A DNA stretch of 64,000 bases from an uncultured Bacteroidaceae bacterium. Its GTDB lineage: Bacteria; Bacteroidota; Bacteroidia; Bacteroidales; Bacteroidaceae. Under the pieces are notes generated by a model. It did no database searches, was not told the DNA's origin, and was given only the letters and a program-made list of their open reading frames with translations. Every line of letters begins with the position of its first letter. Positions within the stretch are counted from its first letter, which is position 1. This document shows, one piece after another, positions 58,101 through 64,000 of this stretch. Where the stretch lies: NCBI GenBank assembly GCA_934293005.1, contig CAKQYA010000008.1:1-64000 (forward strand). The letters are read 5' to 3'. A program made the position numbers and the translations under genes.

Positions 58101-58297
58101 GAGTTCGACTTTGGGTTATACAGTGGCATCTGCGATTTCTCAGCGAGAGCCTGGCTCTCGTAAGCGAAATAATTTGCCACGTCAGTCTTTCGGTTAATCT
58201 CATTCACGCCAGGGTCGCACCAGGCAGGGGTCTTCTGTGCCCATGTCGAAAGCGAGCTTAAAGCCATGACGGAAAATAAACATAGTTTAAAATTCAT
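55142..58297 (-). CDS. lacZ: LacZ-type GH2 beta-galactosidase, secreted
   Basis: A 1051-aa enzyme with the five-domain LacZ plan: jelly roll (about 65-245), Ig-like (about 248-350), TIM barrel (about 352-640), second Ig-like (about 655-745) and the beta-galactosidase small-chain domain (about 770-1045). The acid/base is E477 in VWSLGNESGYG and the nucleophile E540 in IQCEYAHTMGNS. Unlike E. coli LacZ it has a signal peptide (1-20, LSTWAQ), so it acts outside the cytoplasm. It stands alone on the minus strand and diverges from mutA. Confidence 0.96.
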   Translation of the reverse strand: MNFKLCLFSVMALSSLSTWAQKTPAWCDPGVNEINRKTDVANYFAYESQALAEKSQMPLYNPKSNSSRYLSLEGKWKFNWVANANERPANFFATNYDDSKWDTMPVPGNWELNGYGNATYVNNCYAWRSDWTGEPPAVQDKGNHVGSYRQTFAVPSDWKGDKIFMHIGSATSNVSLYVNGKYVGYSEDSKVAAEFDVTKYIVPGQKNLIAMQVMRWCDGSWNEDQDFWRLSGIAREVYLYARPQSHIEDLFITPDLKNNYKDGVLSCKIDVVSGKGKKLNLRLVGPDGKTALDEDLNVGADGHVSFEYDKLANVAKWSAETPNLYNLYVSLYDGSKLIECIPQRVGFRKVEVKNQQMLVNGQPVLIKGADRHELDPDNGYVVSVERMIQDIKVMKQLNMNAARTCHYPDDPRWYELCDIYGIYVTAEANIESHGMGYDEKSLGKDPRFHDMHIERQRHNIYVLKNHPSIIVWSLGNESGYGKNFEDAYDFVKAYDPSRPCQYEQAGKNGKTDIYCPMYADYGHCERYAKENNPRPLIQCEYAHTMGNSGGGFKEYWDLVRKYPNYQGGYIWDFVDQGLRSVSKVTGKQIWAYGGDFGRFPASDNNFNCNGIINPDREPNPHAYEIQYYYQNIWATLADAKSGKVEIYNENFFQPLNYVIMNYEVLVDGKVADKGSVDISKLDIAPQAKAVVVVDAIAKAAADEACKDKEVLVNIDFCLSENQGLLNAGEKVAHEQFALSSYKFPTAEALAAQPANAKGVQPVSLDDRAVYAVLSANGVDVTFSKHTGYVAFIDVDGKPMITDESELTPDFWRAATDNDFGAGFQNRFAAWQHPHIEKKSFDIKKDGVNYVVTSEYEIKGLDANLKLTYTMTPAGKLIVTQAMTVNPDAKNKPQLMRYGMQMQMPKQFSNIEYYGKGPHENYIDRAYSQNLGVWNQTVEEQFWGYVRPQETGTKTGVRYWTVTDAEGKGLKFEGTEPLECQALNYTEDDLQPSREKAQYHSGDLVERPFTDLHIASRSMGIGCVNSWGAWPRSEYQMPYKDYAYTFIISPVR

Positions 58298-58448
58298 AGT
58301 TAATAATAGTTTAAATAAATGTGGTTTGAAATCTTTAATTCATAGGAATGAATAATGATTGAATTTGCAATATAATACGGCAAAGATACAAACTTTTTTT
58401 TATTTCCACAAAAGGCAATGCTGATTATTAGTTTTTTCCCCGATTTTA

Positions 58449-58480
58449 TTTTGCCCATACAAAGAAAAACCGTACCTTTG
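58449..58480 (+). promoter_or_regulatory. Promoter of mutA-mutB
   Basis: A TTTTG -33 box (58449-58453) is followed after 19 nt by TACCTTTG (58473-58480), the best promoter match in the window. Transcription would start near 58486, leaving an unusually long leader of about 165 nt before mutA. Confidence 0.7.
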
Positions 58481-58481
58481 T

Positions 58482-58651
58482 ATGCTTGACAAACTGAAAG
58501 GCGGCATAAAAGAAGTGTCTTTTTATGCGCAGAGTCAGCATCAGGACGCATTGCCGAATCAGACAAGCTGACAGATACCGGCAAGCAACTCATTTTATTA
58601 TATGATATAGAATCTTTTATACATAAACATCAATTTTTAAAAATATATTTT
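58482..58651 (+). promoter_or_regulatory. Long structured leader of mutA with a possible small ORF
   Basis: Two hairpins are visible: GCATAAAA/TTTTATGC (58504-58511 and 58521-58528) and TTGCCG/CGGCAA (58551-58556 and 58579-58584). An open frame of 29 codons (58482-58571, beginning MLDKLKGGIKEV) coincides with both, but its ATG lies at or just before the predicted transcription start, so translation is doubtful. From 58585 to 58651 the sequence is AT-rich. Nothing in it matches cobalamin riboswitch boxes. The remaining gap 58298-58448 shows nothing else. Confidence 0.4.
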
Positions 58652-60502
58652 ATGGCTAACATGAACGAAAAACTCTTTTCTGAGTTCAAAGCGCCTACCA
58701 CGCAAGAGTGGCTGGATAAGATTCAGGTAGACCTGAAAGGCGCAGATTTCCAGAAGAGATTGGTTTGGAGAACTAACGAAGGCTTCAATGTGCAGCCTTT
58801 CTATCGTCGTGAGGACCTCGCCGACCTCAAGGCAGTAAACTCTCTTCCTGGCGAGTTTCCATTTGTGAGGGGCAACAAGAAGGATAACAACATCTGGTAT
58901 GTGCGACAGAACATCAACGTGGAATGCCCTAAAGAAGCTAACGAGAAGGCTCTCGACATCCTTAACAAAGGTGTCGACTCCATTGGATTCCACATCCCAG
59001 GCAAGAACATCAACAAGCAATTCATCGCTGAGCTCCTTGAGGGAATACTTCCAAAATATGTTGAGCTCAATTTTGACACATGCCAACGCCACTGCGCAGA
59101 GCTCGCAGCTATTCTCGTGGAATATTTCAAAGAGAAGAACTATCCCCTCTCAGAGCTGAAAGGCTCAATCAACTTCGACCCTATAGCCAAGACACTCTGC
59201 AAAGGAGCTGACCGTTCGGCTCTCATTGTAGATGAAGGTAAGAAGATCATTGAGGCGCTCGCTACCCTTCCTGGATACAAATGCATCAACGTCAATTCTG
59301 TCGACCTGAACAACGCTGGAGCATACATCTACCAAGAACTTGGCTACGCTCTTGCTTGGGGAGCTGAATATCTCAATGCCCTCACCGATGCGGGTGTGGA
59401 CGCCACAGAAGTGGCAAGCCGCATCAAGTTCAACATGGGCGTTTCGGAAAACTATTTCATGGAAATAGCTAAATTCCGCGCGGCACGCATGCTTTGGGCG
59501 CAGATAGTGAAGCAATATGAGCCTAAATGCGACTGCGCTTGCCAGATGCATGTGTGCGCCATCACATCAGAATACAACCAAACGCTGTTCGACTCATACG
59601 TGAACCTCTTGCGCTCACAGACAGAAACGATGTCGGCCGCGCTCGCAAACGTCGACTCCATCGTGGTGACTCCTTTCGACAAGCCATACGAAGTACCTAC
59701 CGACTTCGCAGAGCGCATAGCACGCAACCAGCAGCTTCTCCTCAAGGAAGAGGCACACTTCGACAAGCTTGTTGACGTGGCAGGCGGATCATACACCATA
59801 GAGCACCTCACAGACGCTATCGCTCATGAGGGATGGAAGCTCTTCCTTGCAACAGAAAACGCAGGCGGATTCCTCGCCGAGGTGCTTGCAGGCAACATCC
59901 AGAATGCCATCAACGCCTCTAACGACAAACGTCATGCCGATGCTGCAAAGCGCAAGGAATTCATTCTCGGCACAAACCAGTTCCCTAACTTCACAGAGAA
60001 ATCTGAAGGCAAGGAACCTCTTGCTCACGTTTGCTCATGCGGCGAGAAAGCAACAATGCCTTCACTCAACAAGGAGCGTCTCGCTTCCGAATTTGAATCG
60101 CTCCGCCTCGCCACAGAGAACGCATCTAAGCAGCCTGTAGCTTTCATGCTCACCATAGGCAACCTCGCTATGCGTCAGGCGCGCGCGCAGTTCTCAAGCA
60201 ACTTCCTTGCAGCTGCTGGATACAAGGTGATGGACAACCTCGGATTCAAAACTGTAGAAGAAGGCGTAGATGCCGCTCTGAAAGCTGATGCCGACATCAT
60301 CGTGATCTGCTCTTCTGACGATGAATATGCAGAATACGCAATCCCTGCATACAAGTATCTCAACGGACGCGCCATGTTTGTGGTAGCTGGAGCACCAGCT
60401 TGCTCCGACGACCTCAAGGCTGCTGGAATCGAGAACTTTATCAACGTTAAGTCTAATCAGCTCGGCACTCTGAAGGAGTACAATGCTAAACTCGGAATCT
60501 AA
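58652..60502 (+). CDS. mutA: Methylmalonyl-CoA mutase small (beta) subunit
   Basis: The non-catalytic 616-aa subunit of the two-subunit mutase. N-terminal TIM-barrel-like domain (about 40-390) is followed by a degenerate flavodoxin-like domain (about 490-616). In the latter the cobalamin-binding D-x-H-x-x-G is replaced by LAMRQARAQF, as expected for this subunit. The mutase interconverts methylmalonyl-CoA and succinyl-CoA in the succinate-propionate route. Only 5 nt separate it from mutB. Confidence 0.97.
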   Translation: MANMNEKLFSEFKAPTTQEWLDKIQVDLKGADFQKRLVWRTNEGFNVQPFYRREDLADLKAVNSLPGEFPFVRGNKKDNNIWYVRQNINVECPKEANEKALDILNKGVDSIGFHIPGKNINKQFIAELLEGILPKYVELNFDTCQRHCAELAAILVEYFKEKNYPLSELKGSINFDPIAKTLCKGADRSALIVDEGKKIIEALATLPGYKCINVNSVDLNNAGAYIYQELGYALAWGAEYLNALTDAGVDATEVASRIKFNMGVSENYFMEIAKFRAARMLWAQIVKQYEPKCDCACQMHVCAITSEYNQTLFDSYVNLLRSQTETMSAALANVDSIVVTPFDKPYEVPTDFAERIARNQQLLLKEEAHFDKLVDVAGGSYTIEHLTDAIAHEGWKLFLATENAGGFLAEVLAGNIQNAINASNDKRHADAAKRKEFILGTNQFPNFTEKSEGKEPLAHVCSCGEKATMPSLNKERLASEFESLRLATENASKQPVAFMLTIGNLAMRQARAQFSSNFLAAAGYKVMDNLGFKTVEEGVDAALKADADIIVICSSDDEYAEYAIPAYKYLNGRAMFVVAGAPACSDDLKAAGIENFINVKSNQLGTLKEYNAKLGI

Positions 60503-60507
60503 ACACT

Positions 60508-62673
60508 ATGGCTCGTAAAAATTTTAATGATATAGATATCTACGCTGGCATTCAAGAGAAGAATGGACAGCAGTGGCAGAAAGAGAATGGCATCACAGCC
60601 AGCTGGAGAACTCCAGAGCAGATTGACATTCAGCCTGTATACACTAAAGAAGACCTTGAAGGCATGGAACACCTCGACTTCACAGCCGGCATTCCTCCTT
60701 ACCTCCGCGGCCCTTATTCGATGATGTACCCTTTCCGTCCTTGGACAATCCGCCAGTATGCCGGATTCTCCACAGCGGAAGAATCAAACGCATTCTACAG
60801 ACGCAACCTCGCATCCGGACAGAAAGGACTGTCGGTCGCATTCGACCTTCCCACTCACCGTGGCTACGACCCGGACAACGAGCGCGTTGTGGGCGATGTC
60901 GGCAAAGCGGGCGTTTCCATCTGCTCTCTTGAGAACATGAAGACTCTCTTCGCGGGCATTCCTCTCAACAAGATGTCGGTTTCCATGACAATGAACGGCG
61001 CTGTGCTCCCTATCCTCGCATTCTATATCAACGCAGGCCTGGAGCAAGGAGCCAAACTTGAAGAAATGGCTGGCACTATCCAAAATGACATTCTGAAAGA
61101 ATTCATGGTGCGCAACACATATATCTACCCACCAGCATTCTCGATGAAAATCATCGCGGACATCTTCGAATACACTTCGCAGAAAATGCCTAAGTTCAAC
61201 TCTATCTCCATCTCTGGCTACCACATGCAGGAAGCTGGTGCCACGGCCGACATTGAGCTGGCATACACTCTTGCCGACGGACTCGATTATCTGCGCACCG
61301 GCATTAACGCTGGCATTGATGTCGACGCATTCGCACCACGCTTGTCGTTCTTCTGGGCCATCGGCATGAACCACTTCATGGAGATTGCGAAAATGCGTGC
61401 CGGACGTCTGCTCTGGGCAAAGATCGTGAAGAGCTTCGGAGCTAAGAACCCCAAGTCGCTTGCGCTCCGCACACACTCTCAGACATCAGGATGGTCGCTC
61501 ACAGAGCAAGACCCATTCAACAATGTTGGCCGCACATGCATCGAGGCTATGGCTGCCGTGCTCGGACACACACAGTCGCTCCACACAAACGCTCTTGACG
61601 AGGCTATCGCGCTTCCGACCGACTTCTCAGCTCGTATTGCCCGCAACACTCAGATTTACATCCAGAACGAGACAAAGGTGTGCAAGCAGATCGACCCTTG
61701 GGCTGGCTCATTCTATGTGGAGACACTTACCAACGAACTCGTGCACAAGGCTTGGGAGCACATTCAGGAAATAGAAAAGCTCGGTGGCATGGCCAAAGCC
61801 ATTGAAACAGGACTTCCAAAGATGCGTATCGAGGAGGCTGCAGCACGCACACAGGCACGTATCGACTCAGGCGCGCAGACTATCGTCGGCACCAACAAAT
61901 ACCGTCTCGACCACGAAGATCCGCTCGACATCCTTGAGGTGGACAACACAGCCGTTCGTCTGCAGCAAGAAGAGGGACTGAAAGAGCTCCGCGCAAACCG
62001 CGACGAGGAAGCATGCAAGGCCGCTCTCGCAGAGATCACAGCATGCGTACAGGATTTCAAGGATGGCAAGAAGAGCGAAAACAACCTTCTCGACTTGGCT
62101 GTCAAGGCTGCAGGCTTGCGTTGCACCCTTGGCGAAATATCAGATGCCTGCGAAGCTGTCGTGGGACGTTATAAAGCAATCATCAGAACAATAAGCAACG
62201 TGTACTCAGCAGAATCAAAAGGCGACAAGGACTTCCAGGATGCCTGCGCCGCAACAGAGAAATTTGCGCAAAAGAACGGACGTCGCCCTCGTATCATGAT
62301 AGCCAAGATGGGACAGGACGGCCACGACCGCGGAGCAAAGGTTTGCGCTACAGGTTATGCCGACTGTGGCTTCGACGTGGATATGGGTCCTCTCTTCCAG
62401 ACACCTGCGGAGGCCGCACGCCAGGCTGTGGAGAACGATGTTGACGTGCTTGGTGCAAGCTCGCTCGCAGCAGGCCACAAGACTCTCATTCCACAAGTCA
62501 TAGAAGAGCTTAAGAAACTGGGCCGCGAGGATATCCTCGTCATTGGCGGCGGTGTGATCCCAGCACAGGACTACGACTTCCTTTACAAGGCTGGCGTTGC
62601 CGCAGTCTTCGGCCCAGGCACATCTGTAGCCAAGGCTGCTGTGGAAATAATGAAGATACTCAACGAAGAATAA
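60508..62673 (+). CDS. mutB: Methylmalonyl-CoA mutase large (alpha) subunit, adenosylcobalamin-dependent
   Basis: The catalytic 721-aa subunit. The TIM barrel contains PYSMMYPFRPWTIRQYAGF (about 70-88) with the substrate-site Tyr, RTHSQTSGWSLTEQDPFNN (about 321-339) and DEAIALPTDFSARIARNTQ. The C-terminal cobalamin domain (about 590-721) carries KMGQDGHDRGAKV, whose His is the lower axial ligand, and GASSLAAGH and GGGVIP further on. It needs adenosylcobalamin, whose late assembly genes lie at 9.5-16.6 kb. Terminator at 62723. Confidence 0.98.
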   Translation: MARKNFNDIDIYAGIQEKNGQQWQKENGITASWRTPEQIDIQPVYTKEDLEGMEHLDFTAGIPPYLRGPYSMMYPFRPWTIRQYAGFSTAEESNAFYRRNLASGQKGLSVAFDLPTHRGYDPDNERVVGDVGKAGVSICSLENMKTLFAGIPLNKMSVSMTMNGAVLPILAFYINAGLEQGAKLEEMAGTIQNDILKEFMVRNTYIYPPAFSMKIIADIFEYTSQKMPKFNSISISGYHMQEAGATADIELAYTLADGLDYLRTGINAGIDVDAFAPRLSFFWAIGMNHFMEIAKMRAGRLLWAKIVKSFGAKNPKSLALRTHSQTSGWSLTEQDPFNNVGRTCIEAMAAVLGHTQSLHTNALDEAIALPTDFSARIARNTQIYIQNETKVCKQIDPWAGSFYVETLTNELVHKAWEHIQEIEKLGGMAKAIETGLPKMRIEEAAARTQARIDSGAQTIVGTNKYRLDHEDPLDILEVDNTAVRLQQEEGLKELRANRDEEACKAALAEITACVQDFKDGKKSENNLLDLAVKAAGLRCTLGEISDACEAVVGRYKAIIRTISNVYSAESKGDKDFQDACAATEKFAQKNGRRPRIMIAKMGQDGHDRGAKVCATGYADCGFDVDMGPLFQTPAEAARQAVENDVDVLGASSLAAGHKTLIPQVIEELKKLGREDILVIGGGVIPAQDYDFLYKAGVAAVFGPGTSVAKAAVEIMKILNEE

Positions 62674-62722
62674 TCGCTATGCGCCATCATTCGGGCATTT
62701 GGCCGAAATGGGCATGAGAAAG

Positions 62723-62765
62723 AAAGGTGAGGGAATCAATAAAGCTGATTCCCTCACCTTTTTCA
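62723..62765 (+). terminator. Terminator of mutA-mutB
   Basis: AAAGGTGAGGGAATCA (62723-62738) pairs perfectly with its complement at 62746-62761, followed by more T. A 16-bp stem with a 7-nt loop, 50 nt past the mutB stop. Confidence 0.9.
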
Positions 62766-62822
62766 TTGTGCACAAGCAGACTATAAGGTTTCCGACCAAG
62801 GGCAAGGCAACACCCATGAAAA

Positions 62823-62918
62823 AGTATCACGTGATACTTGGGCAAGTATCATATAATACTTTGCAAAGTATCACGTAATACTTGGGCAAGTATCACGTAA
62901 TACTTCGCCAAGTATCCT
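62823..62918. repeat. Array of 18-bp palindromes with 22-bp period
   Basis: Four units of the type AAGTATCACGTGATACTT lie at 62823-62840, 62845-62862, 62867-62884 and 62889-62906, separated by exactly 4 bp (GGGC, TGCA, GGGC, CGCC). A half unit AAGTATCC begins at 62911. The first is a perfect palindrome; the others have one or two mismatches in the centre. It lies between the convergent mutB and ligA genes. The exact 22-bp phase (about two helical turns) suggests cooperative protein binding or a strand-slippage array. Confidence 0.95.
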
Positions 62919-62968
62919 TACCCTCTTTTTTTTTGACTAATGATTTATTATTTCCATGACCTCTTTCA

Positions 62969-64000
62969 TCACACTAACATGGCAAGGAATTCATCCTCGT
63001 TGACGAGCGGGATGCCTAAGGCTGCGGCTTTTTCCATTTTGGATGGCCCCATGTTGTCACCTGCAAGAATGAAGGATGTTTTCTTTGAGATACTCCCTGC
63101 ATTTTTCCCGCCGTTGTGTTCTATCATGGCTTTGTATTCATCGCGCGAATGTTTAGCAAACACACCTGATATCACAATGCTCTTGCCTGCAAGCACATCT
63201 GTGTGTCCTGCAAGCTGTTCTGTCGACAGTTGCATTTGCACGCCATGGGATGCAAGTCGTTGCAATATGGCAATATTCGTGGGATTTGCGAAATATCTGA
63301 TTATGGATTCTGCTATTGCTTGCCCTACCCCGCTTACTTCAAGAAGTTGGTCAAGTGTGGCGCTGCGCAAAGCATCCATCGACTTGAAGTGGCGGGCAAG
63401 GAGCTTTGCAGTGGCTTCCCCGACAAAACGTATGCCAATAGCAAACACCACACGTTCGAATGGAACTTTAACTGTCGCCTTTACACCATCAATAATTTTC
63501 TGGGCCGACTTGACTCGATTTGTGTTGTTGCCGCATATGTCTTTAACAGTCAACTCGTACAAATCAGAGAAATCATGAAGCAAGCCTCGTTTGAAGAAGT
63601 CGTCCACAGTTTCCGGACCAAGGCTGTCGATGTTCATGGCCTTGCGTGATATGAAATGTTCGATTCGGCCTTTTATCTGCGGGGCGCAAGCTGTGTCGTT
63701 TGGGCAATAATGGGCTGCTTCGCCCTCATATCTTACAAGGGGCGCACCGCATTCGGGGCAGTTGGTTATAAACTGCACGCGTTTCATTCCAGGAGCACGT
63801 TGCGATTTGTCCACTCCGACTACTTTGGGAATTATCTCACCTCCTTTCTCCACATAAACCATATCGCCTATATGCAGGTCGAGTTCGTTCATCACATCTG
63901 CATTATGCAGCGAAGCGCGCTTAACAACTGTGCCAGCCAAATGAACAGGCTCCATGTTGGCAACAGGGGTGATAGCACCTGTGCGTCCCACTTGGTATGT
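62969..64000 (-). CDS. ligA: NAD-dependent DNA ligase LigA, C-terminal part (cut by window end)
   Basis: The visible C-terminal part (about 343 codons) begins inside the adenylation domain (GRTGAITPVANMEP, with HLAGTVVKRASLHNAD). The OB fold follows, then the four-cysteine zinc finger (CPECGAPLVRYEGEAAHYC with a second Cys after NDTA), helix-hairpin-helix repeats and a C-terminal BRCT domain (VISGVFAKHSRDEY to the end). The upstream codons continue in frame to the window edge. Full-length LigA is about 670 aa. It seals nicks in replication and repair. The active-site lysine lies outside the window. Confidence 0.97.
   Translation of the reverse strand, partial: TYQVGRTGAITPVANMEPVHLAGTVVKRASLHNADVMNELDLHIGDMVYVEKGGEIIPKVVGVDKSQRAPGMKRVQFITNCPECGAPLVRYEGEAAHYCPNDTACAPQIKGRIEHFISRKAMNIDSLGPETVDDFFKRGLLHDFSDLYELTVKDICGNNTNRVKSAQKIIDGVKATVKVPFERVVFAIGIRFVGEATAKLLARHFKSMDALRSATLDQLLEVSGVGQAIAESIIRYFANPTNIAILQRLASHGVQMQLSTEQLAGHTDVLAGKSIVISGVFAKHSRDEYKAMIEHNGGKNAGSISKKTSFILAGDNMGPSKMEKAAALGIPLVNEDEFLAMLV

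Noticed and set aside
62823..62918. CRISPR array
   Set aside because: Spacers are only 4 bp and partly identical, the units are palindromic, and there are no cas genes.

Overview
The window reads as a chromosomal segment of a Bacteroidales bacterium, most likely Prevotellaceae-like. Three things support this. Many genes are preceded by the Bacteroidota -7 element TAnnTTTG (for example 8638-8645, 9396-9403 and 58473-58480) rather than E. coli-type boxes. SecA is long (1127 aa). The gene content (EttA, DUF4105, a TonB receptor with a carboxypeptidase-regulatory-like domain, several secreted GH43/GH2/GH127 enzymes, two-subunit methylmalonyl-CoA mutase) is typical of that group. No rRNA, tRNA, CRISPR array or intact mobile element was seen.

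Layout. 1-5.3 kb: cell-elongation operon on the minus strand (IMP cyclohydrolase, mreB, mreC, mreD, mrdA/PBP2), ending beside a 23-bp tandem repeat array cut by the window edge. 5.7-9.3 kb: secreted GH43 enzyme, AlaX-like tRNA editing protein and GreA, all minus. 9.4-16.7 kb: plus-strand operon for late cobamide assembly (cobT, cobS, cbiA, cobQ, cobD, cbiB) with a structured leader. 16.8-22.9 kb: GH127 beta-L-arabinofuranosidase, EttA and a DUF3298 lipoprotein. 23.0-25.1 kb: two unrecognised membrane-anchored proteins, a 52-bp intergenic repeat and a transposase stub. 25.2-37.3 kb: SecA, an apparently catalytically dead PafA-type phosphatase, DUF4105 protein, SF1 helicase, TPR protein and an NMT1-like lipoprotein. 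37.5-44.8 kb: pgk, panB, TonB receptor, maf/kdsC/DUF2520 operon and a nitroreductase. 45.0-52.5 kb: mltG, GH43-CBM32-LamG protein, GH2 enzyme and a translationally coupled TIGR02757 gene. 52.8-55.1 kb: Fsr-like MFS transporter and about 1.1 kb of decayed mobile DNA. 55.1-58.3 kb: LacZ-type GH2. 58.6-62.7 kb: mutA-mutB. 62.8 kb: an array of 18-bp palindromes. 63-64 kb: the 3' part of ligA, cut by the window edge.

How the parts fit. The cobamide genes can make the cofactor that mutA-mutB needs for succinyl-CoA/methylmalonyl-CoA exchange in propionate metabolism. The glycosidases (GH43 x2, GH127, GH2 x2) point to removal of arabinose and galactose side chains from plant glycans. They are scattered and no SusC/SusD pair is present. 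The most unusual items are the stand-alone IMP cyclohydrolase, the active-site-less PafA homologue, the structured leaders of cobT and mutA, the 52-bp repeat abutting an orphan gene, the 22-bp-period palindrome array, and the GH2/TIGR02757 ATGA overlap. I did not find a clear new multi-gene system. The best candidates for undescribed biology are the RNA leaders, the repeats and the orphan pair at 23.0-24.2 kb.
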